Notes under the pieces: generated by a model | Databases searched by the model: none | What the model was told of the DNA's origin: nothing | The model's input: only the letters and a program-made list of their open reading frames with translations | Shown here: in pieces, positions 17,064-24,065 of the stretch | Layout: the number at the start of each line of letters is the position of its first letter | How positions within the stretch are numbered: the stretch's first letter is position 1 | Translations under genes and position numbers: made by a program | Origin: Natronospirales bacterium | Lineage (GTDB): Bacteria > Pseudomonadota > Gammaproteobacteria > Natronospirales > REEB76 | Assembly (NCBI GenBank): GCA_021792635.1 | Contig: JAJYUH010000001.1 | Span: forward strand, 344,710-381,199 | DNA length: 36,490 nt | Direction: 5' to 3'

Positions 17064-17282
17064 ATGCCCGGCAAACTTCACATCAAGACCTTCGGTTGCC
17101 AGATGAACGAGTACGACTCGGCGAAAATGGCCGAGGTACTCGGGGTGTCGTGCGGCTACACATTGACGGAGCAGGCCGAGGAGGCCGACGTGCTGCTGCT
17201 CAACACCTGCTCGGTGCGCGAGAAGGCGCAGGAGAAGGTATTCTCGCAATTGGGCCGGTGGCGCGAGCTCAAGCAGCGCAAT
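17064..17282 (+). repeat. 219-bp direct repeat, right copy (5' end of intact miaB)
   Basis: Right member of the direct repeat with 16108-16326. Homology begins exactly at the start codon: the bases before the two ATGs differ (GACACC and TTGAAT). It ends at CGCAAT, after which this copy continues as a normal miaB. Confidence 0.92.
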
Positions 17283-18428
17283 CCCGATCTCGTCATCGGC
17301 GTGGGCGGCTGCGTGGCGAGCCAGGAGGGCGAAGGCATCGTGATGCGCGCGCCGTTCGTGGATCTGGTGTTCGGGCCGCAAACGCTGCATCGCCTGCCGG
17401 AGATGCTGGCGGAAACGCGCCGCAGCCATCGGCCGGTGGTGGACGTGTCTTTCCCGGAGATTGAGAAGTTCGACAATCTGCCGCCGGCACGGGCGCAGGG
17501 TGCGACCGCCTTCGTGTCCATCATGGAAGGGTGCAGCAAGTACTGCACGTTCTGTGTGGTGCCCTACACGCGCGGCGAGGAAGTGAGCCGACCCTTCGAC
17601 GACGTGATCGCCGAGATCGCGGAACTCGCCGGGCAGGGCGTGAAGGAGGTAACGCTCCTCGGCCAGAACGTGAACGGTTACCGCGGCCGGATGCACGACG
17701 GCGCGGCGGCGGATCTGGCGCTGCTCATCGAGTACGTGGCGGCGGTGGACGGCATCGAGCGCATCCGTTTCACCACCTCCCATCCGCTGGAATTCTCCGA
17801 ACGGCTGATCCGCGCCTACGCCGAGATCCCCATGCTCGCCAATTACCTGCATCTGCCGGTGCAGAGCGGCTCGGACCGCATTCTTGCCGCCATGAAGCGC
17901 AACCATACGGTGCTGGAGTACAAGGCCAGAATCCGCAGGCTGCGGGAGGTGCGTCCCGACATCAGTCTGTCCACCGACATCATCGTGGGTTTTCCGGGAG
18001 AGACACAGCGGGATTTCGCGGATACCCTGAAGCTGGTGGAGGATGTGCGCTTCGATCAGGCCTTCAGCTTTATCTACAGTCGCCGTCCCGGCACACCGGC
18101 CGCCTCATTCCACGACGACGTGCCCCATGAAGAAAAAGTGCGCCGCCTGGAAACATTGCAGGCGCGTATCCACGAATTCGGCCAGTCCTACATGCGGCGC
18201 TTGAAGAATACGCCGCAACGGGTGCTGGTGGAAAAAGTTTCCGAGCGTAATCCGCAGGAGGTGGCCGGAAAAACCGAGTGCAACCGCTGGGTGAATTTTG
18301 CCGGCGATGTGCGGCTCATCGGCCGCTTTGCCGATGTGGTGATCACCGAGGTGAAACAGAATTCCCTGCGCGGGCGGCTGGCTCGGGAAAAAATACCTGC
18401 TTTTTTCAGTGCCGATGCCCAAGCCTGA
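17064..18428 (+). CDS. miaB: tRNA-2-methylthio-N6-dimethylallyladenosine synthase
   Basis: Radical-SAM methylthiotransferase of 454 residues that adds a methylthio group to i6A37 in tRNAs reading U-starting codons. The N-terminal UPF0004 domain has cysteines 12, 49 and 83 ([23 protein letters not shown]). The radical-SAM CxxxCxxC is at 157/161/164 ([17 protein letters not shown]), the same numbering as in E. coli. A C-terminal TRAM-like domain follows ([10 protein letters not shown] to the end). An in-frame TTG at 17058 is not preferred. Unusually, no purine-rich ribosome-binding site is seen before ATG 17064; the preceding bases are pyrimidine-rich (CTCCCTCTCCTCTTG). The upstream region appears to have come with the toxin-antitoxin segment, so expression may depend on that cassette (inference). 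Confidence 0.96.
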   Translation: MPGKLHIKTFGCQMNEYDSAKMAEVLGVSCGYTLTEQAEEADVLLLNTCSVREKAQEKVFSQLGRWRELKQRNPDLVIGVGGCVASQEGEGIVMRAPFVDLVFGPQTLHRLPEMLAETRRSHRPVVDVSFPEIEKFDNLPPARAQGATAFVSIMEGCSKYCTFCVVPYTRGEEVSRPFDDVIAEIAELAGQGVKEVTLLGQNVNGYRGRMHDGAAADLALLIEYVAAVDGIERIRFTTSHPLEFSERLIRAYAEIPMLANYLHLPVQSGSDRILAAMKRNHTVLEYKARIRRLREVRPDISLSTDIIVGFPGETQRDFADTLKLVEDVRFDQAFSFIYSRRPGTPAASFHDDVPHEEKVRRLETLQARIHEFGQSYMRRLKNTPQRVLVEKVSERNPQEVAGKTECNRWVNFAGDVRLIGRFADVVITEVKQNSLRGRLAREKIPAFFSADAQA

Positions 18429-18447
18429 ATGGCAACACAGCAGTATC

Positions 18448-18484
18448 TTGTATTCTCCATTTCCTTTTTGTAAGATATCCTTAC
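18448..18484 (+). promoter_or_regulatory. Promoter and operator of the AbrB/PIN pair
   Basis: TTGTAT (18448-18453) and TAAGAT (18471-18476) are separated by 17 bp. The perfect inverted repeat GTAAG-ATATC-CTTAC (18470-18484) covers the -10 element, a natural autorepression site for the AbrB-type antitoxin encoded just downstream. The half-site GTAAG/CTTAC also occurs in the operator of the other AbrB pair at 20874-20887, in inverted arrangement. Confidence 0.55.
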
Positions 18485-18499
18485 TTAAAGGAATTCATC

Positions 18500-18721
18500 A
18501 TGCTTGCCAAGAAAACGTCCAAAAACCAGATCACTCTGCCCAAGGCGGTCATCAGCCGTTTCCCCGCTGTCGAGTATTTCGATGTGCGCGAAGAAAATGG
18601 CCGTATCGTACTGGCGCCTGTGAAAACCGGCGGTGCGGATGCAGTCCGGGAGAAGCTGCGGATGCTTGGCATAACCTCTGCTGATGTGGATAACGCGATT
18701 GCGTGGGCACGTGAGAAGTGA
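18500..18721 (+). CDS. AbrB/SpoVT-fold antitoxin
   Basis: Protein of 73 residues. The swapped-hairpin DNA-binding domain is visible as KTSKNQITLPKAVISRFP followed by YFDVREENGRIVLAPV. The C-terminal part (VREKLRMLGITSADVDNAI) should bind the toxin. ATG 18500 has AAGGA about 8 nt upstream. Its stop overlaps the toxin GTG (GTGA at 18718-18721). The pair stands between miaB and ybeZ, genes that are adjacent in related bacteria, so it is an insertion into the operon. It likely represses its own promoter through the palindrome at 18470-18484 (inference). Confidence 0.88.
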   Translation: MLAKKTSKNQITLPKAVISRFPAVEYFDVREENGRIVLAPVKTGGADAVREKLRMLGITSADVDNAIAWAREK

Positions 18722-19149
18722 GTCCGCGGGTTGTCTTTGATACCAATACGGTTGTTTCCGCGCTGCTCTTTCCAACCGGCAGTCTTGCCTGGTTACGGCA
18801 GTCATGGCAGGGCCGGACAGTGATCCCGCTGGCAAACAAAGCCACCATGCAGGAGCTCTACCGTGTCCTTTCTTATCCAAAATTCACCTTGGCGGCTGCG
18901 GACCGTGAAGAGCTGTTGAGCGACTATCTTCCCTTTGCCGAATTGGTGACTACGCCCGCGCGACCGCCGGCTTTGCCGCAATGCCGCGATCCGGATGATC
19001 AGAAGTTCATTGAACTTGCATTCTCCGCCCAGGCTGACATGCTGGTTACCGGTGACAAGGATTTGCTTGTGCTTGCCAACAAAGTGAAATTCTTGATCTG
19101 CAATCCCGCGGTATGTCGGGACAGAATCATCCCGACTGGCAAATCCTGA
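18718..19149 (+). CDS. PIN-domain toxin (COG1569 type)
   Basis: Putative ribonuclease toxin of 143 residues. PIN-domain acidic residues are seen in VVFDTNTVVSALLF (Asp7-8 region), TMQELYRVLSYPKF (Glu), DPDDQKFIELA (Asp) and LVTGDKDLLVL (Asp), which form the metal site. The motif order and the LVTGDKDL ending place it with the PIN_3 toxins usually coupled to short AbrB or RHH antitoxins. GTG start overlapping the antitoxin stop. No truncation. It ends 10 bp before the ybeZ start. Confidence 0.88.
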   Translation: MSPRVVFDTNTVVSALLFPTGSLAWLRQSWQGRTVIPLANKATMQELYRVLSYPKFTLAAADREELLSDYLPFAELVTTPARPPALPQCRDPDDQKFIELAFSAQADMLVTGDKDLLVLANKVKFLICNPAVCRDRIIPTGKS

Positions 19150-19159
19150 TGCGTTTTTC

Positions 19160-20155
19160 GTGCCCGTGAACACGCAACCACTATCCATTGATTTTGGGCT
19201 GGAACCGGCTGACAACGCGCGGCTGGCCAACCTGTGCGGCCAGTTTGACGAGCACCTGCGGCAACTGGAGCAGCGCCTGGGGGTGGAGATCAACAACCGC
19301 GGCAATCAGTTCCGCGTGATCGGTGAAAAGGAATCGGCGCAGGCTGCCGCATCTATCCTGAAGGAACTTTATGCCGCGACGGCGCAGGAGCGCATCCGCC
19401 GCGAGACCGTGCATCTCAGTCTGCAGCAGTCGGCCGTGGCCGCCACGCTGGCCGGGAACGACGCGGCCGGGGAAACCGAGGGTATCGTGATTCCCACCAG
19501 GGAGGGGCGTGTCCGCGGACGCGGGCCGAACCAGCGGCGTTATTTGCACAATATCGCCGGCCACGATTTGAATTTCGGCATCGGCCCCGCAGGTACGGGC
19601 AAGACGTATCTGGCCGTTGCCAGTGCCGTGGCGGCGCTCAACCGCGATGCGGTGCGGCGGCTGGTGCTGGTACGGCCGGCGGTGGAGGCGGGCGAGCGGC
19701 TCGGCTTTCTGCCCGGCGACATGGCGCAGAAGGTGGACCCCTATCTGCGTCCCATCTACGACGCACTGTATGAAATGCTCGGCTTTGAGCGTGTCAGTCG
19801 GCTGCTGGAGCATGGCGTGATAGAAGTGGCGCCGCTTGCTTTCATGCGCGGGCGCACACTCAACGAAGCTTTCATCATTCTGGACGAAGCCCAGAACACC
19901 ACCATTGACCAGATGAAGATGTTTCTGACGCGCATCGGCTTCGGCTCGAAGACCGTGGTGACCGGCGACATCACCCAGGTGGACATTCCGCAGCCGCAAC
20001 GCTCGGGGCTGCGCGATGCAGTGGATCTGTTGCGCGACATGCCGGGCGTGAGTTTCACATTCTTTACCGCCGCCGATGTGGTGCGTCATCCGCTGGTGCA
20101 GCGTATCGTCACCGCTTATGAGCAGCGCGACCCGGCGGAGGAGTCGAAGCGGTGA
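19160..20155 (+). CDS. ybeZ: PhoH-family ATPase
   Basis: Protein of 331 residues of the PhoH/YbeZ family, an RNA-linked P-loop ATPase that works with the endonuclease YbeY. The N-terminal ~110 residues resemble a KH-like region (VEINNRGNQFRVIGEKESAQ). Walker A is GIGPAGTGKTYLAVA near residue 138, and Walker B with DEAQ is AFIILDEAQNTT near residue 237. TGDITQVDIP and RHPLVQRIVTAYE follow, as expected. The GTG at 19160 is chosen; a GTG at 19166 is also possible, and neither has a clear ribosome-binding site. It stands in the conserved order miaB-ybeZ-ybeY-corC-lnt, here separated from both neighbours by inserted material. Confidence 0.95.
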   Translation: MPVNTQPLSIDFGLEPADNARLANLCGQFDEHLRQLEQRLGVEINNRGNQFRVIGEKESAQAAASILKELYAATAQERIRRETVHLSLQQSAVAATLAGNDAAGETEGIVIPTREGRVRGRGPNQRRYLHNIAGHDLNFGIGPAGTGKTYLAVASAVAALNRDAVRRLVLVRPAVEAGERLGFLPGDMAQKVDPYLRPIYDALYEMLGFERVSRLLEHGVIEVAPLAFMRGRTLNEAFIILDEAQNTTIDQMKMFLTRIGFGSKTVVTGDITQVDIPQPQRSGLRDAVDLLRDMPGVSFTFFTAADVVRHPLVQRIVTAYEQRDPAEESKR

Positions 20156-20160
20156 ATATC

Positions 20161-20360
20161 GCGGCGGATACCGCCGCAATGATTGGAGGTTTGTGTTTTC
20201 GCAGGAGCGGTGGTGACCGCCAGGGATGGTGGAAATGCAGCAATGCAGGAGCGTACATCTGCCACGCCGCGATGTTTTGAGTTTGTGGTTCCGTAGGAGC
20301 GGCGACATTCGCCGCGATGATTGGGGTTGGTGTTTTCGCGGCAGCGGCGATATTCGCCGC
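20161..20360 (+). repeat. Tandem REP-like palindromic repeats, five units
   Basis: Five palindromic cores follow one another in the same orientation with a 44-48 bp period. They are GCGGCGG-ATA-CCGCCGC (20161), GCGGT-GGTG-ACCGC (20207), a degenerate unit at 20251, GCGGCGA-CAT-TCGCCGC (20299) and GCGGCGA-TAT-TCGCCGC (20344). Units are preceded by [GC]NAGGAGC-type bases, and some are followed by a shared tail (ATGATTGG..., then GTTTTCGC). They fill the gap between ybeZ and ybeY. Similar GGAGCGG...CCGC elements are widespread REP families in Gammaproteobacteria. They could form stable RNA hairpins between the two genes. Confidence 0.8.
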
Positions 20361-20389
20361 GAGGGAGAGCAACCCGGAATGGCAAATAC

Positions 20390-20851
20390 ATGACCGGCAA
20401 ACTGCGGGTGACGGTGCAGCGGGCCACGCGCCTGCGCAAGCTGCCTGCCGACGCGGACTTTACCTGCTGGGTGCGCGCGGTGCTCAAAGGCCGCGGCGCG
20501 GCGGAACTCGTGATCCGTATTGTGGATGCGGCGGAGAGCCGCCGGCTTAACCGCTGCTGGCGCGGCAAAGACCGCGCCACCAACGTGCTGTCGTTTCCCG
20601 CCGGACTGCCGACCGGCGTGCCGCTGCCGTTGCTGGGGGATCTGGTCATGTGCGCACCGCTGGTGGTGCGGGAAGCGGCGGAGCAGGGCAAGAGTCCCGC
20701 AGCCCACTGGGCACACCTTACGGTGCACGGCAGCCTGCATCTGCTGGGCTACGACCATGAGAATGAGGCCCAGGCGGCGGTGATGGAGTCCCTGGAAGCG
20801 GCCATCCTCGGCACACTCGATTTCCCCGACCCTTACGCTCCGCGCCGTTGA
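20390..20851 (+). CDS. ybeY: Endoribonuclease YbeY
   Basis: Metal-dependent endoribonuclease of 153 residues for 16S rRNA maturation and 70S quality control. The zinc-binding signature with three histidines is intact: [17 protein letters not shown] near residues 110-126. RATNVLSFP and [10 protein letters not shown] are the other family blocks. The frame stays open upstream to 20321 through the REP-like repeats, but homology begins after the ATG at 20390, which is taken as the start. In other bacteria it directly follows ybeZ; here a 234-bp repeat-filled gap intervenes. The TTGACG -35 element of the next TA pair overlaps its stop codon. Confidence 0.93.
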   Translation: MTGKLRVTVQRATRLRKLPADADFTCWVRAVLKGRGAAELVIRIVDAAESRRLNRCWRGKDRATNVLSFPAGLPTGVPLPLLGDLVMCAPLVVREAAEQGKSPAAHWAHLTVHGSLHLLGYDHENEAQAAVMESLEAAILGTLDFPDPYAPRR

Positions 20852-20895
20852 CGCCCGGGGAAAGAATTAATATTCTTACCGGTAAGAGTAATACT
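20848..20895 (+). promoter_or_regulatory. Promoter and palindromic operator of the AbrB/VapC pair
   Basis: TTGACG (20848-20853, containing the ybeY stop codon) and TATTCT (20871-20876) are 17 bp apart. A perfect 14-bp palindrome, TCTTACCGGTAAGA (20874-20887), overlaps the -10 element and lies 25 bp before the GTG start. Weaker symmetry extends on both sides. The arrangement is typical of antitoxin autoregulation. Confidence 0.65.
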
Positions 20896-20912
20896 CCAGC
20901 GAGGGCTTGGCC

Positions 20913-21212
20913 GTGAAGATTACCGCTAAGGGCCAGGTAACCGTGCCGCAGGACATCCGCCGCCGGCTCGGCCTGATGCCCAACACTGACGTGGAATTCA
21001 GCGTCTCGGGCGACCGCGCCTACCTGCGCAAGGCCGCCGGCAAGGCCCGCCGCGGCGACGCACTCATCGCGCGCATGCGCGGCCGGGCTACCGTGCGCAT
21101 GAGCACCGACGAGATCATGGCGCTCACCCGGCGGAATGATCGTCGCGCAACGCATCTTGGTGGACAGCAACGTGCTCCTCGACATCCTGGAGGAAGACGC
21201 ACGCTGGTTTGA
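20913..21212 (+). CDS. AbrB/VapB-type antitoxin with an unusual C-terminal extension
   Basis: Protein of 99 residues. The AbrB fold is clear in VKITAKGQVTVPQDIRRRLG, then DVEFSVSGDRAYLRKA; ATVRMSTDEIMALTR is the usual toxin-binding end. GTG 20913 has GAGGG (20901-20905) 7 nt upstream; the TTG at 20907 is too close. Related antitoxins generally stop a few residues after ALTR, with a short overlap into the toxin start. Here the frame runs 77 bp into the toxin gene, adding about 25 arginine-rich residues (RRNDRRATHLGGQQRAP...). A small indel just before 21136 would explain this: one added base would bring the TGA at 21137-21139 into frame. The DNA-binding half is intact. Confidence 0.82.
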   Translation: MKITAKGQVTVPQDIRRRLGLMPNTDVEFSVSGDRAYLRKAAGKARRGDALIARMRGRATVRMSTDEIMALTRRNDRRATHLGGQQRAPRHPGGRRTLV

Positions 21213-21558
21213 CTGGTCCGCGCAGCAACTGGCGCGCTGTGCGGAGAGCGCAGAACTGGTCATCAACCCGGTGATCTATGCTGAAGTCTCCATCGGCTTC
21301 GATGCCATCGAGGCGCTGGAAGAAGCGCTGCCGGCGAGCCACGTGCGCCGCGAGCCGCTGCCATGGGAAGCGGCATTCCTGGCCGGCAAATGCTTTCTGC
21401 GCTACCGACGCCGGGGCGGGACGCGGCGTTCGCCCCTGCCGGATTTTTTTATCGGCGCGCACGCTTCCGTGTCGGGAATGAGCCTGCTCACGCGGAAGGC
21501 CTCGCGCTACCGGACATATTTTCCCAAACTTGTCATCATCGCTCCCGATGCGGGGTGA
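21136..21558 (+). CDS. VapC-type PIN-domain toxin
   Basis: Putative ribonuclease toxin of 140 residues. PIN acidic residues are Asp in RILVDSNVLLDIL, Glu in VIYAEVSIGF, and Asp in SPLPDFFIGAHA. The order and spacing match VapC toxins paired with AbrB antitoxins. GGCGGA directly precedes ATG 21136, so translation may depend on coupling to the overlapping antitoxin frame. The start lies inside the antitoxin reading frame (77-bp overlap). The protein ends 15 bp before corC. The pair interrupts ybeY and corC, which are normally neighbours. Confidence 0.88.
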   Translation: MIVAQRILVDSNVLLDILEEDARWFDWSAQQLARCAESAELVINPVIYAEVSIGFDAIEALEEALPASHVRREPLPWEAAFLAGKCFLRYRRRGGTRRSPLPDFFIGAHASVSGMSLLTRKASRYRTYFPKLVIIAPDAG

Positions 21559-21573
21559 ACGAATACTACCGTC

Positions 21574-22461
21574 ATGCCAGAGACCAACCCTGATCATCAC
21601 AGCAATCGCGGCCCCGGGCTGCGCACCTGGTTCGAGCGCCTGCGCCAGGCGCTCAGCGGCGAACCCCGGGACCGGGACGAGCTTCTGGAATTGCTGCACG
21701 ACGCCCAGCAGCGCAACCTGTTCGATACCGACGCTCAGGCCATGCTGGAGGGGGTGCTGCAGGTGGCGGACATGCAGGCCCGCGACATCATGATCCCGCG
21801 GGCGCAGATGGTGGTGCTGGAGAAGGACGCCGCGCTGCGCGAAGTCATGGCGGTGGTGGTGGATTCGGGCCATTCGCGTTTTCCGGTGGTGGGCGAGCGC
21901 CGCGACGAGGTCGTCGGCATCGTGCTCGCCAAGGATCTGCTGGAACATTTCCTCGATAACCCGGACGGCCAGTTCAACATCCGTGAATATCTGCGGCCAG
22001 CGCCTTTCGTGCCCGAGAGCATCCGCCTGAACGTGCTGCTGAAGAATTTCCGCGCCAGCCGCAACCACATGGCCATTGTCGCGGACGAATACGGCGGCGC
22101 GGCGGGGCTTGTCACCATCGAGGATGTGCTGGAGCAGATTGTCGGCGAAATTGATGATGAATATGACGTGGAGGACGAGGCGCGCATCCTCAAACACACG
22201 GATAAGCGTTACACGGTAAAAGCACTCACGCCCATCGAGGATTTCAACGAGTATTTCGCCACGGATTTCAGCGATACGGAATTCGACACCGTGGGGGGGC
22301 TCGTCATGCATGCCTTCGGACATCTGCCGAAGCGCGGCGAGAAGACCCTGATCGGAAACCTGCGTTTCAAGGTGATCCGCGCCGACAGCCGCCGGCTGCA
22401 TCTGCTGGAAGTGTTGCGCAGAAACGCTGCCGTATCGCCCGGCCCTGACACCACGGCATGA
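21574..22461 (+). CDS. corC: CorC/YbeX family CBS-domain protein
   Basis: Protein of 295 residues of the CorC/HlyC family, linked to magnesium and cobalt efflux and, in enterobacteria, to ribosome-associated functions of the ybeZYX cluster. Two CBS motifs span about residues 70-195 (ARDIMIPRAQMVVLEKD; VESIRLNVLL-like FVPESIRLNVLLKNF; MAIVADEYGGAAGLVTIEDV). The C-terminal CorC_HlyC domain follows (YTVKALTPIEDFNEYF, DTVGGLVMHAFGHLPKRGE). It is soluble, with no N-terminal DUF21 membrane domain, as in E. coli YbeX. The stop overlaps the lnt start by 4 bp (ATGA at 22458). Confidence 0.95.
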   Translation: MPETNPDHHSNRGPGLRTWFERLRQALSGEPRDRDELLELLHDAQQRNLFDTDAQAMLEGVLQVADMQARDIMIPRAQMVVLEKDAALREVMAVVVDSGHSRFPVVGERRDEVVGIVLAKDLLEHFLDNPDGQFNIREYLRPAPFVPESIRLNVLLKNFRASRNHMAIVADEYGGAAGLVTIEDVLEQIVGEIDDEYDVEDEARILKHTDKRYTVKALTPIEDFNEYFATDFSDTEFDTVGGLVMHAFGHLPKRGEKTLIGNLRFKVIRADSRRLHLLEVLRRNAAVSPGPDTTA

Positions 22462-24065
22462 GTGCGGCGTCCGCTTCCGGAGCGCACGCGGTGCGGAACG
22501 CCGTCGCCGCTGCGCTGCATGACGGCGGCGCGCGCCTGCGTGCTGGCATCCCCGGCGATGTACTGGCTCTCGTTTGCGGCGTGCTCACGGTGCTGGCGTT
22601 CGCGCCGTTCGGTTTTTATCTGCTTGCGAGCCTGACCCTCGCGGTACTGTTCTGGCTGCTGCAGGACATCTCCGCACGCCGCGCCGCCTGGCGCGGTTTC
22701 CTGTTCGGTGCCGCGGAGTTCGCCTTCGGGGTGCACTGGCTTTATATTAGTATCCACAGCATCGGCGGCGCACCCCTGTGGCTGACGTTTTTGATCATCG
22801 GCGCGCTGGTTGCCGTCATGGCGGGTTACAGCGCGCTCGCCTGCGGGCTGGGAGTCTGGCTGGCGCCGCGCCCCGGCATGGTGCGTTGGGTATTGGTTTT
22901 GCCGGCCCTGTGGACGCTGCTGGAATGGCTGCGCGGCTGGCTGCTCACGGGGTTCCCGTGGCTGAGTCTCGGCTACAGCCAGATCGGCAGCGCGCTGCAA
23001 GGCTACGCGCCGCTGCTGGGGGTGTACGGCGTGAGCCTGACGGTGGCATTGTCTGCGGGACTGCTGCTGACTCTGCTGGCAGCGGGCGTGCAGCGGCGGA
23101 CGCGGCTCGCGGCACTGGCGCTGCTGCTGGCGCTGTGGCTGGCGGGCGGGTTGCTGGCGAACCTGCGCTGGACCCGCCCCTCGGGCCAGGCTATTCAGGT
23201 GAGCCTCATTCAAGGCAATATTCCGCAGACCATCAAATGGGATCCGCAGGCCTTCCGCCCCACGCTTGCGCTGTACCGCCGTCTGACCGATGCGCACTGG
23301 GACAGCCGGCTGATCATCTGGCCGGAATCCGCCATACCGGAATATGCGGACCAGGTGCAGCAGGACTACCTGGACCCGCTGCAACGGGCGGCACGCGCCC
23401 ACGGCACGCAACTGCTCATCGGTGTCCCCACCGAGAACCTGGTCACGGGCGCCGCCTACAACAGTGTCATCAGCTTGGGGGGTCACGATGGCGTGTACGA
23501 CAAGCGGCATCTGGTCCCTCTGGCGGAATATTTTCCGCTGCCGAAGTGGGTGCGGCGCTGGCTCGAGAGCATGAATCTGCCCTATTCCTCCTTCACGCCC
23601 GGCGCCGCCCATCAACCGCTGCTTGAAGTCGCGGGTTACCCCGTGGGTGTGTCGATCTGCTACGAGGATGCCTTCGGCAATGAAATCATGCGTGCCCTGC
23701 CGCGGGCGGCATTCCTGGTGAATGTCAGCGATGACGGCTGGTTCGGCGATTCCATCGCACTGCCGCAGCACCTGGAGATCGCGCGCATGCGCGCGCTGGA
23801 AGCGGGGCGGTATTTGCTGCGCGATACCAACACCGGCATCACGGCCGTCATCGGACCCCACGGCCGGATCCATGAGTCGCTACCGGCGGAGGTGCGCGGG
23901 GTGCTCACCGCGGAATTCACCCCCTACGCCGGAAGCACGCCTTACAGCCGTCTGGGAAATCCCGCGATCGTGGTGCTCGCGAGTCTGTTGTTGGCGGCGG
24001 GATGGGGCGTGCGGTTTTGGCCGCGCCGCTTTCGCCCTGCTTATCGCGGCCGTGCTGTCCCATGA
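22458..24065 (+). CDS. lnt: Apolipoprotein N-acyltransferase
   Basis: Inner-membrane enzyme of 535 residues that adds the third acyl chain to lipoproteins. About six N-terminal helices are followed by a nitrilase-like periplasmic domain. The Glu-Lys-Cys triad is recognisable: Glu290 in IIWPESAIPEY, Lys349 in YDKRHLVPLAEYFP, and Cys401 in VSICYEDAFG. NVSDDGWFGDS and ALEAGRYLLRDTNTGITAVI are the other conserved blocks. ATG 22458 overlaps the corC stop. The end overlaps the following GT-C gene by 4 bp (ATGA at 24062-24065), so the second glycan cluster is coupled to this housekeeping operon. Confidence 0.96.
   Translation: MSAASASGAHAVRNAVAAALHDGGARLRAGIPGDVLALVCGVLTVLAFAPFGFYLLASLTLAVLFWLLQDISARRAAWRGFLFGAAEFAFGVHWLYISIHSIGGAPLWLTFLIIGALVAVMAGYSALACGLGVWLAPRPGMVRWVLVLPALWTLLEWLRGWLLTGFPWLSLGYSQIGSALQGYAPLLGVYGVSLTVALSAGLLLTLLAAGVQRRTRLAALALLLALWLAGGLLANLRWTRPSGQAIQVSLIQGNIPQTIKWDPQAFRPTLALYRRLTDAHWDSRLIIWPESAIPEYADQVQQDYLDPLQRAARAHGTQLLIGVPTENLVTGAAYNSVISLGGHDGVYDKRHLVPLAEYFPLPKWVRRWLESMNLPYSSFTPGAAHQPLLEVAGYPVGVSICYEDAFGNEIMRALPRAAFLVNVSDDGWFGDSIALPQHLEIARMRALEAGRYLLRDTNTGITAVIGPHGRIHESLPAEVRGVLTAEFTPYAGSTPYSRLGNPAIVVLASLLLAAGWGVRFWPRRFRPAYRGRAVP

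Noticed and set aside
20161..20360. CRISPR array
   Set aside because: The repeating parts are degenerate palindromes with no conserved direct repeat and unique spacers of equal length, and no cas genes are present.
19181..20758. 525-codon minus-strand frame opposite ybeZ and ybeY
   Set aside because: Low-complexity His/Arg/Gln-rich translation without domains, spanning the REP repeats; a shadow frame.
22209..23873. 554-codon minus-strand frame opposite corC and lnt
   Set aside because: Repetitive Gln/Arg/Pro composition and no family match; shadow of the real genes.
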